Source: Gallionella sp. | GTDB taxonomy: Bacteria; Pseudomonadota; Gammaproteobacteria; Burkholderiales; Gallionellaceae | Direction: 5' to 3' | Length of the DNA: 64,000 nucleotides | Assembly (NCBI GenBank): GCA_028689145.1 | Contig: JAQTWT010000001.1 | Location: forward strand, 1 to 64,000 | Part shown: positions 57,419 to 64,000 of the stretch, one piece after another | Position numbering within the stretch: the stretch's first letter is position 1 | Layout: every line of letters begins with the position of its first letter | Made by a program: the position numbers and the translations under genes | Notes under the pieces: generated by a model | Seen by the model: the letters and a program-made list of their open reading frames with translations, nothing else | Told to the model about the DNA's origin: nothing | The model's database searches: none

Positions 57419-57652
57419 CTACTCGACCTCGGCCCGCACCGATTCCAGCGCGTCCTTCAGCGTTTCTTCCGGCAACGCGTTCAATGTTTCGGACAGCATC
57501 TCCGCCGCGTCCACCACCGATTCCGGCAAATTCTCGGCATCGGTATTCGCCACCAGCACGGCGGCGGCACCGACCACCTTGAGCAATCGTGTGCGTTCAT
57601 TCATCAGCATCTCAATTTCCTTGCTGAGCATTGCGACTTCCTGTTTGTTCAT
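57419..57652 (-). CDS. Small helical hypothetical protein
   Basis: A 77-residue acidic, all-helical protein (MNKQEVAMLSKEIEMLMNER) with heptad-like spacing suggesting a coiled coil. ATG 57652 is preceded by AAGGAG. It is upstream of the patatin gene in the same orientation, 21 bases away, and probably co-transcribed. No function is recognised. Confidence 0.7.
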   Translation of the reverse strand: MNKQEVAMLSKEIEMLMNERTRLLKVVGAAAVLVANTDAENLPESVVDAAEMLSETLNALPEETLKDALESVRAEVE

Positions 57653-57831
57653 TTGATTCTCCTTGATACCGGTTTGCACTCAAACGGTGCTAAAACCGGT
57701 TGCGCGGCTTCGCACGCTTACCCGGCAATTTTCCCTTTCACTACAAATAGCGTGGCGATTATAGCGCAGCGGCATCCGGCTGCTATAAAATCACCCAACG
57801 TTCACTGCGGCAGATCGGCAACACGATATTT

Positions 57832-59061
57832 ATGAAAATGAATTTTTCAAGCAATCCTGCAATGACACGCGGCATTCTGTTATCGCTCGCAGCACTGCTG
57901 TTACTCACCTCATGCAGCAGCGTTTCGACCAGAAGCATCATATCCGCTGCCGCCAGCGGCAGCCCGGAAGCCGCAGTACGTACGCTACTCAAACGCAAAC
58001 AGGCCGCCTACCTGCGCAATCCGTTGCAACTTGCCAGTGATCTGAAAAATATACAGCGCGATTTCGAGCAGCTGATGGACATTCTGCGCGGCAATGCCGG
58101 CAAGAAGTGGGGCAAAAAAGAAGCGCGGCTGCCCGACCGCACCCACTACGTCAAATACACGCAGGGTTACCTGAGCCGCGCCATCGTGGATTTCGACCGC
58201 GGCGAGATCACCGTCGAAACGCTGGATGCAAAAAATCCGGAACGCAGCCTGAAAAACGCCATCGTCACCACCCTGCTCACCCCCGACGATCCGCGCGCAG
58301 TCGATTTATTTTCGGACAGTTCGATCAAGCTGACCAGTGAACGCGACCCCTATCTGCTGGGACTGGTGCTGGACGACAAGGGGCGCGCCATCGCCACGCC
58401 GCAGCAGGCCGAGCGTTTTGCCGCGAATCTGGTCAACCTCGATCAAACCCGCAGCGTCAGCACCGATGCGGGCAGCAAACAGGCGCGCTTCGTCAGGTTC
58501 AACATGGTCAGTAATTTCTCCAATAAACAGGCGGAAAAATACCGCCCGCTGGTTGAACGATACGCCAGGACTTACAACATCAGCCCGAGTCTGGTATTCG
58601 CCATCATGCGTACCGAGAGCAACTTCAACCCGTTCGCGGTCAGCTCGGCTCCCGCTTACGGCTTGATGCAGCTGGTGCCCAGCAGCGGCGGACGTGATGC
58701 CTACAAACGCGCCAAAGGCTCCAACGAAATACCCAGCAAACAATACCTGTTCAATGCGGAAAACAACATCGAGCTGGGCACGGCGTATTTGAACGTGCTG
58801 GCATTCAATGAACTTGATGAAGTGACCGACCCGGCCTCGCGCGAATACTGCGTCATCTCGGCCTACAACACCGGCCCGAGCAACGTGCTGCGTACTTTCG
58901 GCGGCTCATCCAAACGGCGCGACACCGCGCTGGACGAGATCAACAGCCTGAGCGCACCCGCCGTATACAACCATCTGCGCGAACGCCTGCCCTACGCCGA
59001 AACGCGCCAGTATCTGCAAAAGGTGGTGGGATTCAGGAAACAGTTTGTTTCGGTCAACTGA
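57832..59061 (+). CDS. mltC: Membrane-bound lytic murein transglycosylase MltC-like
   Basis: A 409-residue lipoprotein. The signal peptide ends in the lipobox LTSC (Cys near residue 26). A DUF3393-type N-terminal domain (about 30-220) precedes the SLT domain, with the catalytic Glu in IMRTESNFNP and the conserved YGLMQLVPSSGG and AYNTGP motifs. It cleaves peptidoglycan with 1,6-anhydro product formation. This two-domain layout is specific to MltC. Confidence 0.9.
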   Translation: MKMNFSSNPAMTRGILLSLAALLLLTSCSSVSTRSIISAAASGSPEAAVRTLLKRKQAAYLRNPLQLASDLKNIQRDFEQLMDILRGNAGKKWGKKEARLPDRTHYVKYTQGYLSRAIVDFDRGEITVETLDAKNPERSLKNAIVTTLLTPDDPRAVDLFSDSSIKLTSERDPYLLGLVLDDKGRAIATPQQAERFAANLVNLDQTRSVSTDAGSKQARFVRFNMVSNFSNKQAEKYRPLVERYARTYNISPSLVFAIMRTESNFNPFAVSSAPAYGLMQLVPSSGGRDAYKRAKGSNEIPSKQYLFNAENNIELGTAYLNVLAFNELDEVTDPASREYCVISAYNTGPSNVLRTFGGSSKRRDTALDEINSLSAPAVYNHLRERLPYAETRQYLQKVVGFRKQFVSVN

Positions 59062-59216
59062 TCGTCCGGTTCCACAGGGGCGGCAGGTCGCCCACATTCC
59101 CGGTAGCCGCTTTGCGGCGGGTAGTTTTCATGTGTAGTTATCTGCCAAGGGCCAGTAGGAGACATTCGCGCCCGCCCGTACTATTATGCATATGCGGACA
59201 ACCCCTTACTTTTACG

Positions 59217-60791
59217 TTAGCCCTCATGGAGCGGTACTCATGAATCCCCAGCTTCTCTTCAGCGAGTACTTCGACATCGATCAGAAAATAGTGGATCGAT
59301 ACGGTGCACTGAACATTTGTCTGGAAGCCGATCTCCCTCTTTTCGTCGATCCGTTCCTGCTCTTTTCCTCCACTAACCCTGAGTATCAGGCCCTTCACGA
59401 TAAGATCGTGGCTCATTTGGTCTTTCTTCGAGAACTTGCCGTAGATCACCCATCTATCGGTCTGACACTGTTTCAGTTCCCAGAAATACGACAGAACTGG
59501 CTCGGCGTGTGTAAGTGGGGTAACAGCGGCAAAGGTCTTGGCCCTACATTCGCCAAAAATCTAATCGGTGCGTTCAATGGGTTTTATCGCAATTTCGGGA
59601 CTGAGACAGTCACCGATGCTTCTCATATTGAGAAATTGACGCTTGTTGGATCAGGCATTGGTCGTGACTTCATCAGCGACTTTACAACTAATCTGATGTT
59701 TGAGTTCCTGCTCGGCTACTCTGAAAAGTTCGCAAAGCAACACCTTTCCGACCAGCAGCGAAGAACCTTCACCGTTCGATGCTGTTTTGATCAGGACCTA
59801 ATGATCTGGAAAACAAAATCCTTTGAATTGCCGTACTTCTACAAAGGGGATCGAGAAGAGGACTTCATATTGTTAACGCCAGTCGATCTCCTGACTAAGG
59901 ATGAGGCGTTCATCTGCCACAGTGACTTCACAAGTCAGTTTAGAGTTGTTGCAAACTCACTTGACAATGCTGCTCTAAGAGACTCGGTAAACCTTTTCTT
60001 TATGAAGCGCTTGCCTGTCAATCCAAAGAAGGACGACATTGGACGGGCAATCGATGCAACTGTTCAGAAGTATCCTGAAATCCTCGACTACTACATTAAG
60101 AAAAAGGAAGCAGAGAAAGATAAGGCTTCGGCTCTTTCGTCCGAGAAGGTCAAGAAGTTAAGAGAAGAATTGCTTGCGACCCTCGCGGAGTTCTGTAACC
60201 ACATATTTGCCAACAGTGATTTTTATCAGACTAAGCCCTCAAGCTACAGTGAAGCACTGAAGCGCGCGCATTTCCTCAAGCAGGTAATAGAAGATAACGA
60301 CGGATATAGAATCTTCTACAAAAATGGAAAGCCGATCGCGTCAGAGGACACGGTTCAACGAATTTTTCGTCTGACCTGGTTCGCGTCTCCCCTTGATGTG
60401 AATTCCGAGGTGAACAATGGCCGAGGCCCCGCCGATTACAAGGTTTCGTTTGGAAGCCGTGATTCAACAATCGTTGAATTTAAGCTCGGTAGCTCAACTT
60501 CGCTCAAGAAGAACCTGCTGAACCAGACTGAAATCTACAAGAAGGCCTCTAAATCCATCTCCGATATCAAAGTGATCCTTTGCTATACGAAGGCTGAAAT
60601 TGTAAAGGTAAATCGGATACTCATAGCTATGCGGCAAGAGAACGCGGAGAACGTAGTGATCATTGATGCTACAAAGAAACTTTCGGCTTCCAAGGTGTGA
60701 GAAGGAGGGCTAACAAATCGTTGCAGCGGACGACCGAAAGAATCCGATTCTCCGAGCTATCTGCCTCACGCGGCCGCCCCTGAACTAAACG
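59217..60791 (+). mobile_element. Integron-type gene cassette (solitary)
   Basis: The boundary GTTAGCC (59216-59222) lies 24 bases before the start codon, and its exact complement GGCTAAC opens the attC-like site (60708-60714) 8 bases after the stop codon. The recombination points would lie after G59216 and G60791. Gene orientation, short leader and short spacing are as in integron cassettes. No integrase gene or further clear cassette is visible, so it is a solitary cassette or an attC-only cluster remnant between mltC and ispD. Confidence 0.65.
59240..60700 (+). CDS. PD-(D/E)XK nuclease-like cassette protein
   Basis: A 486-residue protein of unknown family. The C-terminal part has GRGPADYKVSFGSRDSTIVEF followed by K, i.e. 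D399, E413 and K415 of a PD-(D/E)XK core. The N-terminal 300 residues (starting MNPQLLFSEYFDIDQK) show no recognised domain; residues about 300-330 form a Lys/Glu-rich helix (YYIKKKEAEKDKASALS). ATG 59240 has GGAG eight bases before it. Codon use is AT-richer than in mltC and ispD. Restriction-like or phage-defence function is a reasonable guess, no more. Confidence 0.7.
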   Translation: MNPQLLFSEYFDIDQKIVDRYGALNICLEADLPLFVDPFLLFSSTNPEYQALHDKIVAHLVFLRELAVDHPSIGLTLFQFPEIRQNWLGVCKWGNSGKGLGPTFAKNLIGAFNGFYRNFGTETVTDASHIEKLTLVGSGIGRDFISDFTTNLMFEFLLGYSEKFAKQHLSDQQRRTFTVRCCFDQDLMIWKTKSFELPYFYKGDREEDFILLTPVDLLTKDEAFICHSDFTSQFRVVANSLDNAALRDSVNLFFMKRLPVNPKKDDIGRAIDATVQKYPEILDYYIKKKEAEKDKASALSSEKVKKLREELLATLAEFCNHIFANSDFYQTKPSSYSEALKRAHFLKQVIEDNDGYRIFYKNGKPIASEDTVQRIFRLTWFASPLDVNSEVNNGRGPADYKVSFGSRDSTIVEFKLGSSTSLKKNLLNQTEIYKKASKSISDIKVILCYTKAEIVKVNRILIAMRQENAENVVIIDATKKLSASKV

Positions 60792-60797
60792 TTGACG
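60708..60797 (+). other. attC-like recombination site
   Basis: About 90 bases with attC layout: R'' box GGCTAAC, spacer, L'' region around CAGCGGACGACCG (60724-60736), a central GAATC/GATTC hairpin, L' region CGGCCGCCCCTG (60771-60782), then CTGAACTAAAC and the GTT core at 60791. L'' and L' pair imperfectly, as required for a folded attC. Length is within the known range (57-141). Confidence 0.65.
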
Positions 60798-61118
60798 ATC
60801 TGCTTTTAAAATCGCGACTGGCTGCAGTGTCGATTGCTGCCAGCCGCGAACGACTGCAATACGATGAGCTGTCAAAGAAAATACTAACGACCGCTATTTG
60901 ATGCTGAGTTCAGCGAGTCAAGGGGCAGCAACGTCTCGGAAGCGGATAGTCATGAAGTGCCCCTTTGCGAAAGCCGCTTGAACACAACGTAGCATGCAGC
61001 CAATAGCCCTGACTATGCTTTAAAATTTACAGCAAATTCCAGCCAGCCTCCAAAAATTCGCCGTTTTCTTTATCCGATACACAAGCATTGCGGCTTGGCA
61101 ATTTGGTAAACTTCGCAC
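60798..61118. other. Intergenic region between cassette and ispD
   Basis: No gene is seen. Near 60930-60996, AACGTCTCGGAAGCGG and GCCGCTTGAACACAACGT are partly complementary and may be a degraded second attC site. The region is AT-rich near ispD and probably holds its promoter. Confidence 0.4.
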
Positions 61119-61829
61119 ATGTCCGAATTACATGCCTTGGTTCCAGCCGCCGGTTTCGGCGCGCGCATGGGTAACGAGTTACCCAAACAATACTTGCCGC
61201 TGGCCGGCAAGCCGATGATCTTTCATGCGCTAAATACGCTGTGTGCCTGCCCGCAAATCAGCACGGTATTCGTGGTGCTGGCTCCCGATGACACGCTGTT
61301 CCACAGTTACGACTGGACGCAATTCGGCGACAAGTTGCAGCCGCTGTATTGCGGTGGCGAACGGCGCGCGGAAAGCGTACTGAACGGCCTGCTGGCTTCC
61401 GAGCTGGAGCCGGACGACTGGGTGCTGGTGCATGATGCGGCGCGCCCCTGCCTGACACAGGCGCATCTGGCCAAGCTGATCGGCGCATCGCGCGACGACG
61501 CGGTGGGCGGCATCCTCGCCATACCGCTGGCGGACACGCTGAAGCGCGCCGATGAAAATGGCCGCATCCAGCGCACCGAGAGCCGCGAAAAATTGTGGCA
61601 GGCGCAGACCCCGCAGATGTTCCGCGCCGGGCTGCTGGCGCAGGCGCTGCAGCAGTGCAATAACGTTACCGACGAAGCTTCGGCGGTCGAAGCCTTGGGC
61701 TTGAAACCGAAACTGGTATTGAGCGAATCAAGTAATTTCAAGGTGACTTATCCGCAGGATTTATTGTTGGCGGAGTTGCTGTTGAAGAAAAATAATGGCA
61801 TTCCCTCCCCCTTGCAGGGGGAGGGCTAG
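61119..61829 (+). CDS. ispD: 2-C-methyl-D-erythritol 4-phosphate cytidylyltransferase
   Basis: A 236-residue IspD of the MEP isoprenoid pathway. LVPAAGFGARMGNELPKQY is the nucleotide-binding N-terminus, and VHDAARPCL and QTPQMFR are conserved. The last residues, IPSPLQGEG, and the UAG stop are encoded by a CCCTCCCCCTTGCAGGGGGA repeat, so the native C-terminus, normally ending after the helix at AELLLKK, has been extended by insertion. It is followed by ispF, as usual. Confidence 0.95.
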   Translation: MSELHALVPAAGFGARMGNELPKQYLPLAGKPMIFHALNTLCACPQISTVFVVLAPDDTLFHSYDWTQFGDKLQPLYCGGERRAESVLNGLLASELEPDDWVLVHDAARPCLTQAHLAKLIGASRDDAVGGILAIPLADTLKRADENGRIQRTESREKLWQAQTPQMFRAGLLAQALQQCNNVTDEASAVEALGLKPKLVLSESSNFKVTYPQDLLLAELLLKKNNGIPSPLQGEG

Positions 61830-61900
61830 GGAGGGGGTAGATAACGTTGAGGTTCTACCCCCCATCCTAACCTTCCCCCTGCAAGGAGGAAGGGACATTC
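61802..61900. repeat. CCCTCCCCC/GGGGGAGGG palindromic repeat
   Basis: Arms CCCTCCCCCTTGCAGGGGGA and CTTCCCCCTGCAAGGAGGAA surround a central GGGGGTAGA...TCTACCCCCC pairing. The left arm forms the end of ispD and provides its stop codon. The element fills most of the ispD-ispF gap. Confidence 0.85.
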
Positions 61901-61931
61901 AAATCTGGACAGGTAATATCAAAGGATAACA

Positions 61932-62408
61932 ATGCGTATCGGACAAGGTTTTGACGTTCACCAACTGGTGGAAGGACGCAAGCTAATCATCGGCGGCGTG
62001 GATATTCCCTTTGACAAGGGGTTGCTCGGACATTCAGATGCCGACGTGCTGTTGCACGCGATCTGCGATGCGCTGCTCGGCGCGGCGGCGCTGGGCGACA
62101 TCGGCAGGCATTTCGCCGATAGCGATGCAAAATTCAAGAACATCGACAGCCGCATCCTGTTGCGTGAAGTTGCGCACCTGATTCGTGAGCAGGGGTTTCG
62201 TGTCGGCAATGTGGATGCCACCATCATCGCGCAGGCACCCAAAATGGCGCCGCATATCGCGCAGATGGTGGCGCATATCGCCGCTGACCTGCGCGTGGAG
62301 AAGAGTGCCGTCAACGTGAAAGCAACCACCACCGAGCAACTTGGCTACACCGGACGCGGCGAGGGCATCGCGGCTCAGGCGGTGGCATTGCTGCTGGTTG
62401 ATAATTGA
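61932..62408 (+). CDS. ispF: 2-C-methyl-D-erythritol 2,4-cyclodiphosphate synthase
   Basis: A 158-residue Isp[17 protein letters not shown] gives the metal ligands Asp8 and His10, and [21 protein letters not shown] the third His. [15 protein letters not shown] near the C-terminus is the CMP-binding region. It follows ispD after a repeat and overlaps tsaB by one base (TGATG). Confidence 0.97.
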   Translation: MRIGQGFDVHQLVEGRKLIIGGVDIPFDKGLLGHSDADVLLHAICDALLGAAALGDIGRHFADSDAKFKNIDSRILLREVAHLIREQGFRVGNVDATIIAQAPKMAPHIAQMVAHIAADLRVEKSAVNVKATTTEQLGYTGRGEGIAAQAVALLLVDN

Positions 62409-63088
62409 TGCGCGTACTGGCACTGGATACCTCCACCGAATATTGCTCGGTCGCACTATGGCAGGATGGCACGATTACGGAGCATTGCGAGCTGGTCGGT
62501 CAGAAGCATTCCGAGGTGTTGATGGACATGCTCGACACGCTGCTACGCGAAACAGGGGTGAAGCTCGCGCAACTCGACGGCATCGCATTCGGCATGGGAC
62601 CGGGTTCGTTCACCGGGGTGCGCATCGCCTGCGGGGTGGTTCAGGGGCTGGCGCTCGGCGCGAGCCTGCCGGTGGTTGGCGTGTGCACTCTGGAAGCATT
62701 GGCGGCGGCTTGCGGCAAACCGCGCGTGATTGCCGCGCTGGATGCGCGCATGGGTGAGATATATCATGCCGCGTATGCACAGCAGGATGGCGCATGGGTG
62801 GCAGTGAGCGAACCGCGCTTGTGCAAACCTGACGAGGCACCGCCGCTACCGGGCAATGACTGGTTCGGCGCGGGCAGCGGTTTTGCCGCGCACGGCAAGG
62901 CGCTGGATGAGCGATATGCCGGACAGTTACAGGGCGTGGATGGCGCTGCCGTACCGCAAGCAGCGGCGATAGCCGCGCTTGGCGCTGCACAATTCTCGCT
63001 CGGGCGCGGCACGGATGCCGCGGAAGCGTTGCCGCTGTATCTGCGCGACAAGGTGGCCCTTAAAACCCACGAACGGGAAGCGCGTTGA
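62408..63088 (+). CDS. tsaB: tRNA threonylcarbamoyladenosine biosynthesis protein TsaB
   Basis: A 226-residue TsaB, the partner of TsaD and TsaE in t6A synthesis. [19 protein letters not shown] and GMGPGSFTGVRIA are family signatures. ATG 62408 overlaps the ispF stop. It precedes rimI by a four-base overlap, as in many proteobacteria. Confidence 0.94.
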   Translation: MRVLALDTSTEYCSVALWQDGTITEHCELVGQKHSEVLMDMLDTLLRETGVKLAQLDGIAFGMGPGSFTGVRIACGVVQGLALGASLPVVGVCTLEALAAACGKPRVIAALDARMGEIYHAAYAQQDGAWVAVSEPRLCKPDEAPPLPGNDWFGAGSGFAAHGKALDERYAGQLQGVDGAAVPQAAAIAALGAAQFSLGRGTDAAEALPLYLRDKVALKTHEREAR

Positions 63089-63576
63089 TACGCGCGATGA
63101 CACCGGATGATGTGGATGCGGTGCTGGCCATCGAGCAAGCGGTGCAGGCCTATCCGTGGACGCGCGGAAATTTCAGCGATGCGCTGGCCTGCGGCTATGT
63201 GTGCAGCGTATATGCAGACAACGACGAAATATGCGGCTATGCGGTGATGATGCCGACTGCGGACGATGCAGAATTGCTCAATATCGGCGTAGCGGCAACG
63301 CGGCAACGCAAAGGTACGGGACGCGCCATATTGAATGAGATGCTGGAATATGCGCGCAGCAGGAAAATGCACAAAATATTCCTCGAAGTGCGCCCGTCCA
63401 ATGTCGCCGCCATCGCCCTGTATCGCTGCACCGGTTTCAGCCAGATCGGCATACGGCGCGCTTATTACCGTAATACGAACAGTAACGAAGATGCCGTTAC
63501 AATGGCGTGCGAATTGACTCAACATTCCTCTCTCCCGCGAGCGGGAGAGAGGCTAGGAGAGAGGGCAAATGGATAG
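63085..63576 (+). CDS. rimI: Ribosomal protein S18-alanine N-acetyltransferase
   Basis: A 163-residue GNAT enzyme acetylating the N-terminus of S18. The acetyl-CoA loop is ATRQRKGTGRAIL. TTG 63085 overlaps the tsaB stop and gives the family-like MIRAMTPDDVDAVLAIE; ATG 63097 is the alternative. The last 17 or so residues ([16 protein letters not shown]) are encoded by a CTCTCCCGCGAGCGGGAGAG palindrome, extending the protein beyond the normal length of about 148. The stop lies within the next gene. Confidence 0.91.
   Translation: MIRAMTPDDVDAVLAIEQAVQAYPWTRGNFSDALACGYVCSVYADNDEICGYAVMMPTADDAELLNIGVAATRQRKGTGRAILNEMLEYARSRKMHKIFLEVRPSNVAAIALYRCTGFSQIGIRRAYYRNTNSNEDAVTMACELTQHSSLPRAGERLGERANG
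63524..63565. repeat. CTCTCTCCCGCGAGCGGGAGAGAG palindrome in rimI end
   Basis: A perfect palindrome around GCGAGC at about 63530-63553, followed by GGCTAGGAGAGAGGGC. It encodes the C-terminal tail of RimI and supplies the purine-rich stretch that serves as ribosome site for the next gene. Confidence 0.85.
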
Positions 63577-64000
63577 GAACGAAGCGGTACTGCGCGAATT
63601 GAACCTGTATCCGCAATGGGTACGGCGGAATCAGCCTGCGCCGGTTGCGAAGGAACAGCCTACACCTGAAAAACTTCTGGCCGTTCGCCCTGAGCCTGTC
63701 GAAGCAAGTAGGTTGGGTGGAGGCAAAGCCGATACCCAACAATCAGCGATGGGTATCGCTACGCTCAACCCATCCTACACAGGTTCACTGAATTGGAACG
63801 AATTGAAACAACAGGTGCGCGATTGCACTGCCTGCAAGCTGCGTGCCGGTTGCACGCAGACGGTGTTCGGCACAGGCGACGAACAAGCCGAGTGGCTGTT
63901 CGTCGGCGAAGGCCCGGGGGCGGACGAAGATGCACAGGGCGAGCCGTTCGTCGGGCAGGCGGGCAAGCTGCTCGACAACATGCTGCAGGCAATTAAACTC
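63569..64000 (+). CDS. Uracil-DNA glycosylase, family 4 (3' end outside window)
   Basis: The first 144 codons are present. [17 protein letters not shown] is followed by a long linker and then the family 4/5 core: [10 protein letters not shown] (iron-sulfur Cys pair), [19 protein letters not shown] and [12 protein letters not shown] with the catalytic region. The linker, residues about 39-70, is encoded by two repeats: a TTCGCCCTGAGCCTGTCGAA unit and a GTAGG...CCTAC palindrome. It removes uracil from DNA. ATG 63569 lies inside the end of rimI. The gene runs off the window. Confidence 0.93.
   Translation, partial: MDRNEAVLRELNLYPQWVRRNQPAPVAKEQPTPEKLLAVRPEPVEASRLGGGKADTQQSAMGIATLNPSYTGSLNWNELKQQVRDCTACKLRAGCTQTVFGTGDEQAEWLFVGEGPGADEDAQGEPFVGQAGKLLDNMLQAIKL
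63684..63704 (+). repeat. TTCGCCCTGAGCCTGTCGAA-type repeat in udg linker
   Basis: This short unit belongs to a widely dispersed proteobacterial repeat class. Here it is read in frame and encodes part of RPEPVEA. Confidence 0.7.
63708..63778. repeat. GTAGG...CCTAC palindrome inside the udg gene
   Basis: Arms GTAGGTTGGGTGGAGGCAAA and GCTCAACCCATCCTAC, with inner GATACCC/GGGTATC pairing, as in the intergenic copy at 24356-24436. It is traversed in frame and encodes about 23 linker residues. Confidence 0.9.

Overview
The window looks like the chromosome of a betaproteobacterium, most likely of the Nitrosomonadales/Gallionellaceae type. This is inferred from the gene order carAB-greA-yhbY-rlmE-ftsH-folP-glmM, the birA-coaX-SPOR and ispD-ispF-tsaB-rimI-udg neighbourhoods, and a group 3d NAD-reducing hydrogenase operon. 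I could not place it at genus level. Most of the window is housekeeping DNA, with accessory islands and an unusual load of short palindromic repeats.

Layout. Positions 1-2.4 kb are a decayed accessory patch: an IS21-like end, a DUF1016 nuclease gene with its 5' part missing, an unknown gene remnant and a nucleotidyltransferase-like gene. A TctDE/QseBC-type two-component system at 2.4-4.7 kb is divergent from a DUF4212/VC_2705-type sodium:solute symporter. There follow a hot-dog thioesterase, a receiver-CheC-diguanylate cyclase operon, bcp, phoH, msrB, yciB and yciI. Two truncated regulators (a CRP-like protein without its DNA-binding domain and a sigma-70 region 2 fragment) precede a large NarX-like multi-PAS kinase with its NarL-like regulator. 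The folA/thyA pair is separated by a four-helix-bundle (S23-type) gene lying between inverted repeat arms.

From 21.6 to 32.9 kb come an M17 aminopeptidase, bacteriohemerythrin, acylphosphatase, aroC, an MDR oxidoreductase, grxD, a probable small RNA, a cold shock gene, clpS-clpA, gluQ and an RcnB-like protein. The hydrogenase operon hoxFUYHW (33.3-38.4 kb, minus strand) encodes diaphorase, hydrogenase and maturation protease; no hyp genes lie in the window. Next are glmM, folP, ftsH, rlmE, yhbY, greA, carB and carA. The block 49.1-53.6 kb is accessory: an IS110 remnant, a hybrid histidine kinase, an antitoxin with a ParE toxin killed by two stop codons, and VapBC. It lies on the 3' side of a tRNA-Met gene.

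From 53.7 kb to the end: SPOR protein, coaX, birA, patatin, mltC, a single integron-type gene cassette carrying a PD-(D/E)XK nuclease-like gene, then ispD, ispF, tsaB, rimI and the start of a family 4 uracil-DNA glycosylase.

Two results stand out. (1) The stretch 59217-60791 has the anatomy of an integron cassette: its 5' GTTAGCC is exactly complementary to a GGCTAAC that opens an attC-like site behind the gene, and no integrase is present in the window. (2) Several families of short palindromic or heptameric repeats have entered coding sequence. They encode internal segments of an aminopeptidase, CarA and uracil-DNA glycosylase, the N-terminus of dihydrofolate reductase and the C-termini of IspD and RimI, and they supply the UAG stop codons of phoH and folP. 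All calls were made by reading the sequence; no database search was run.
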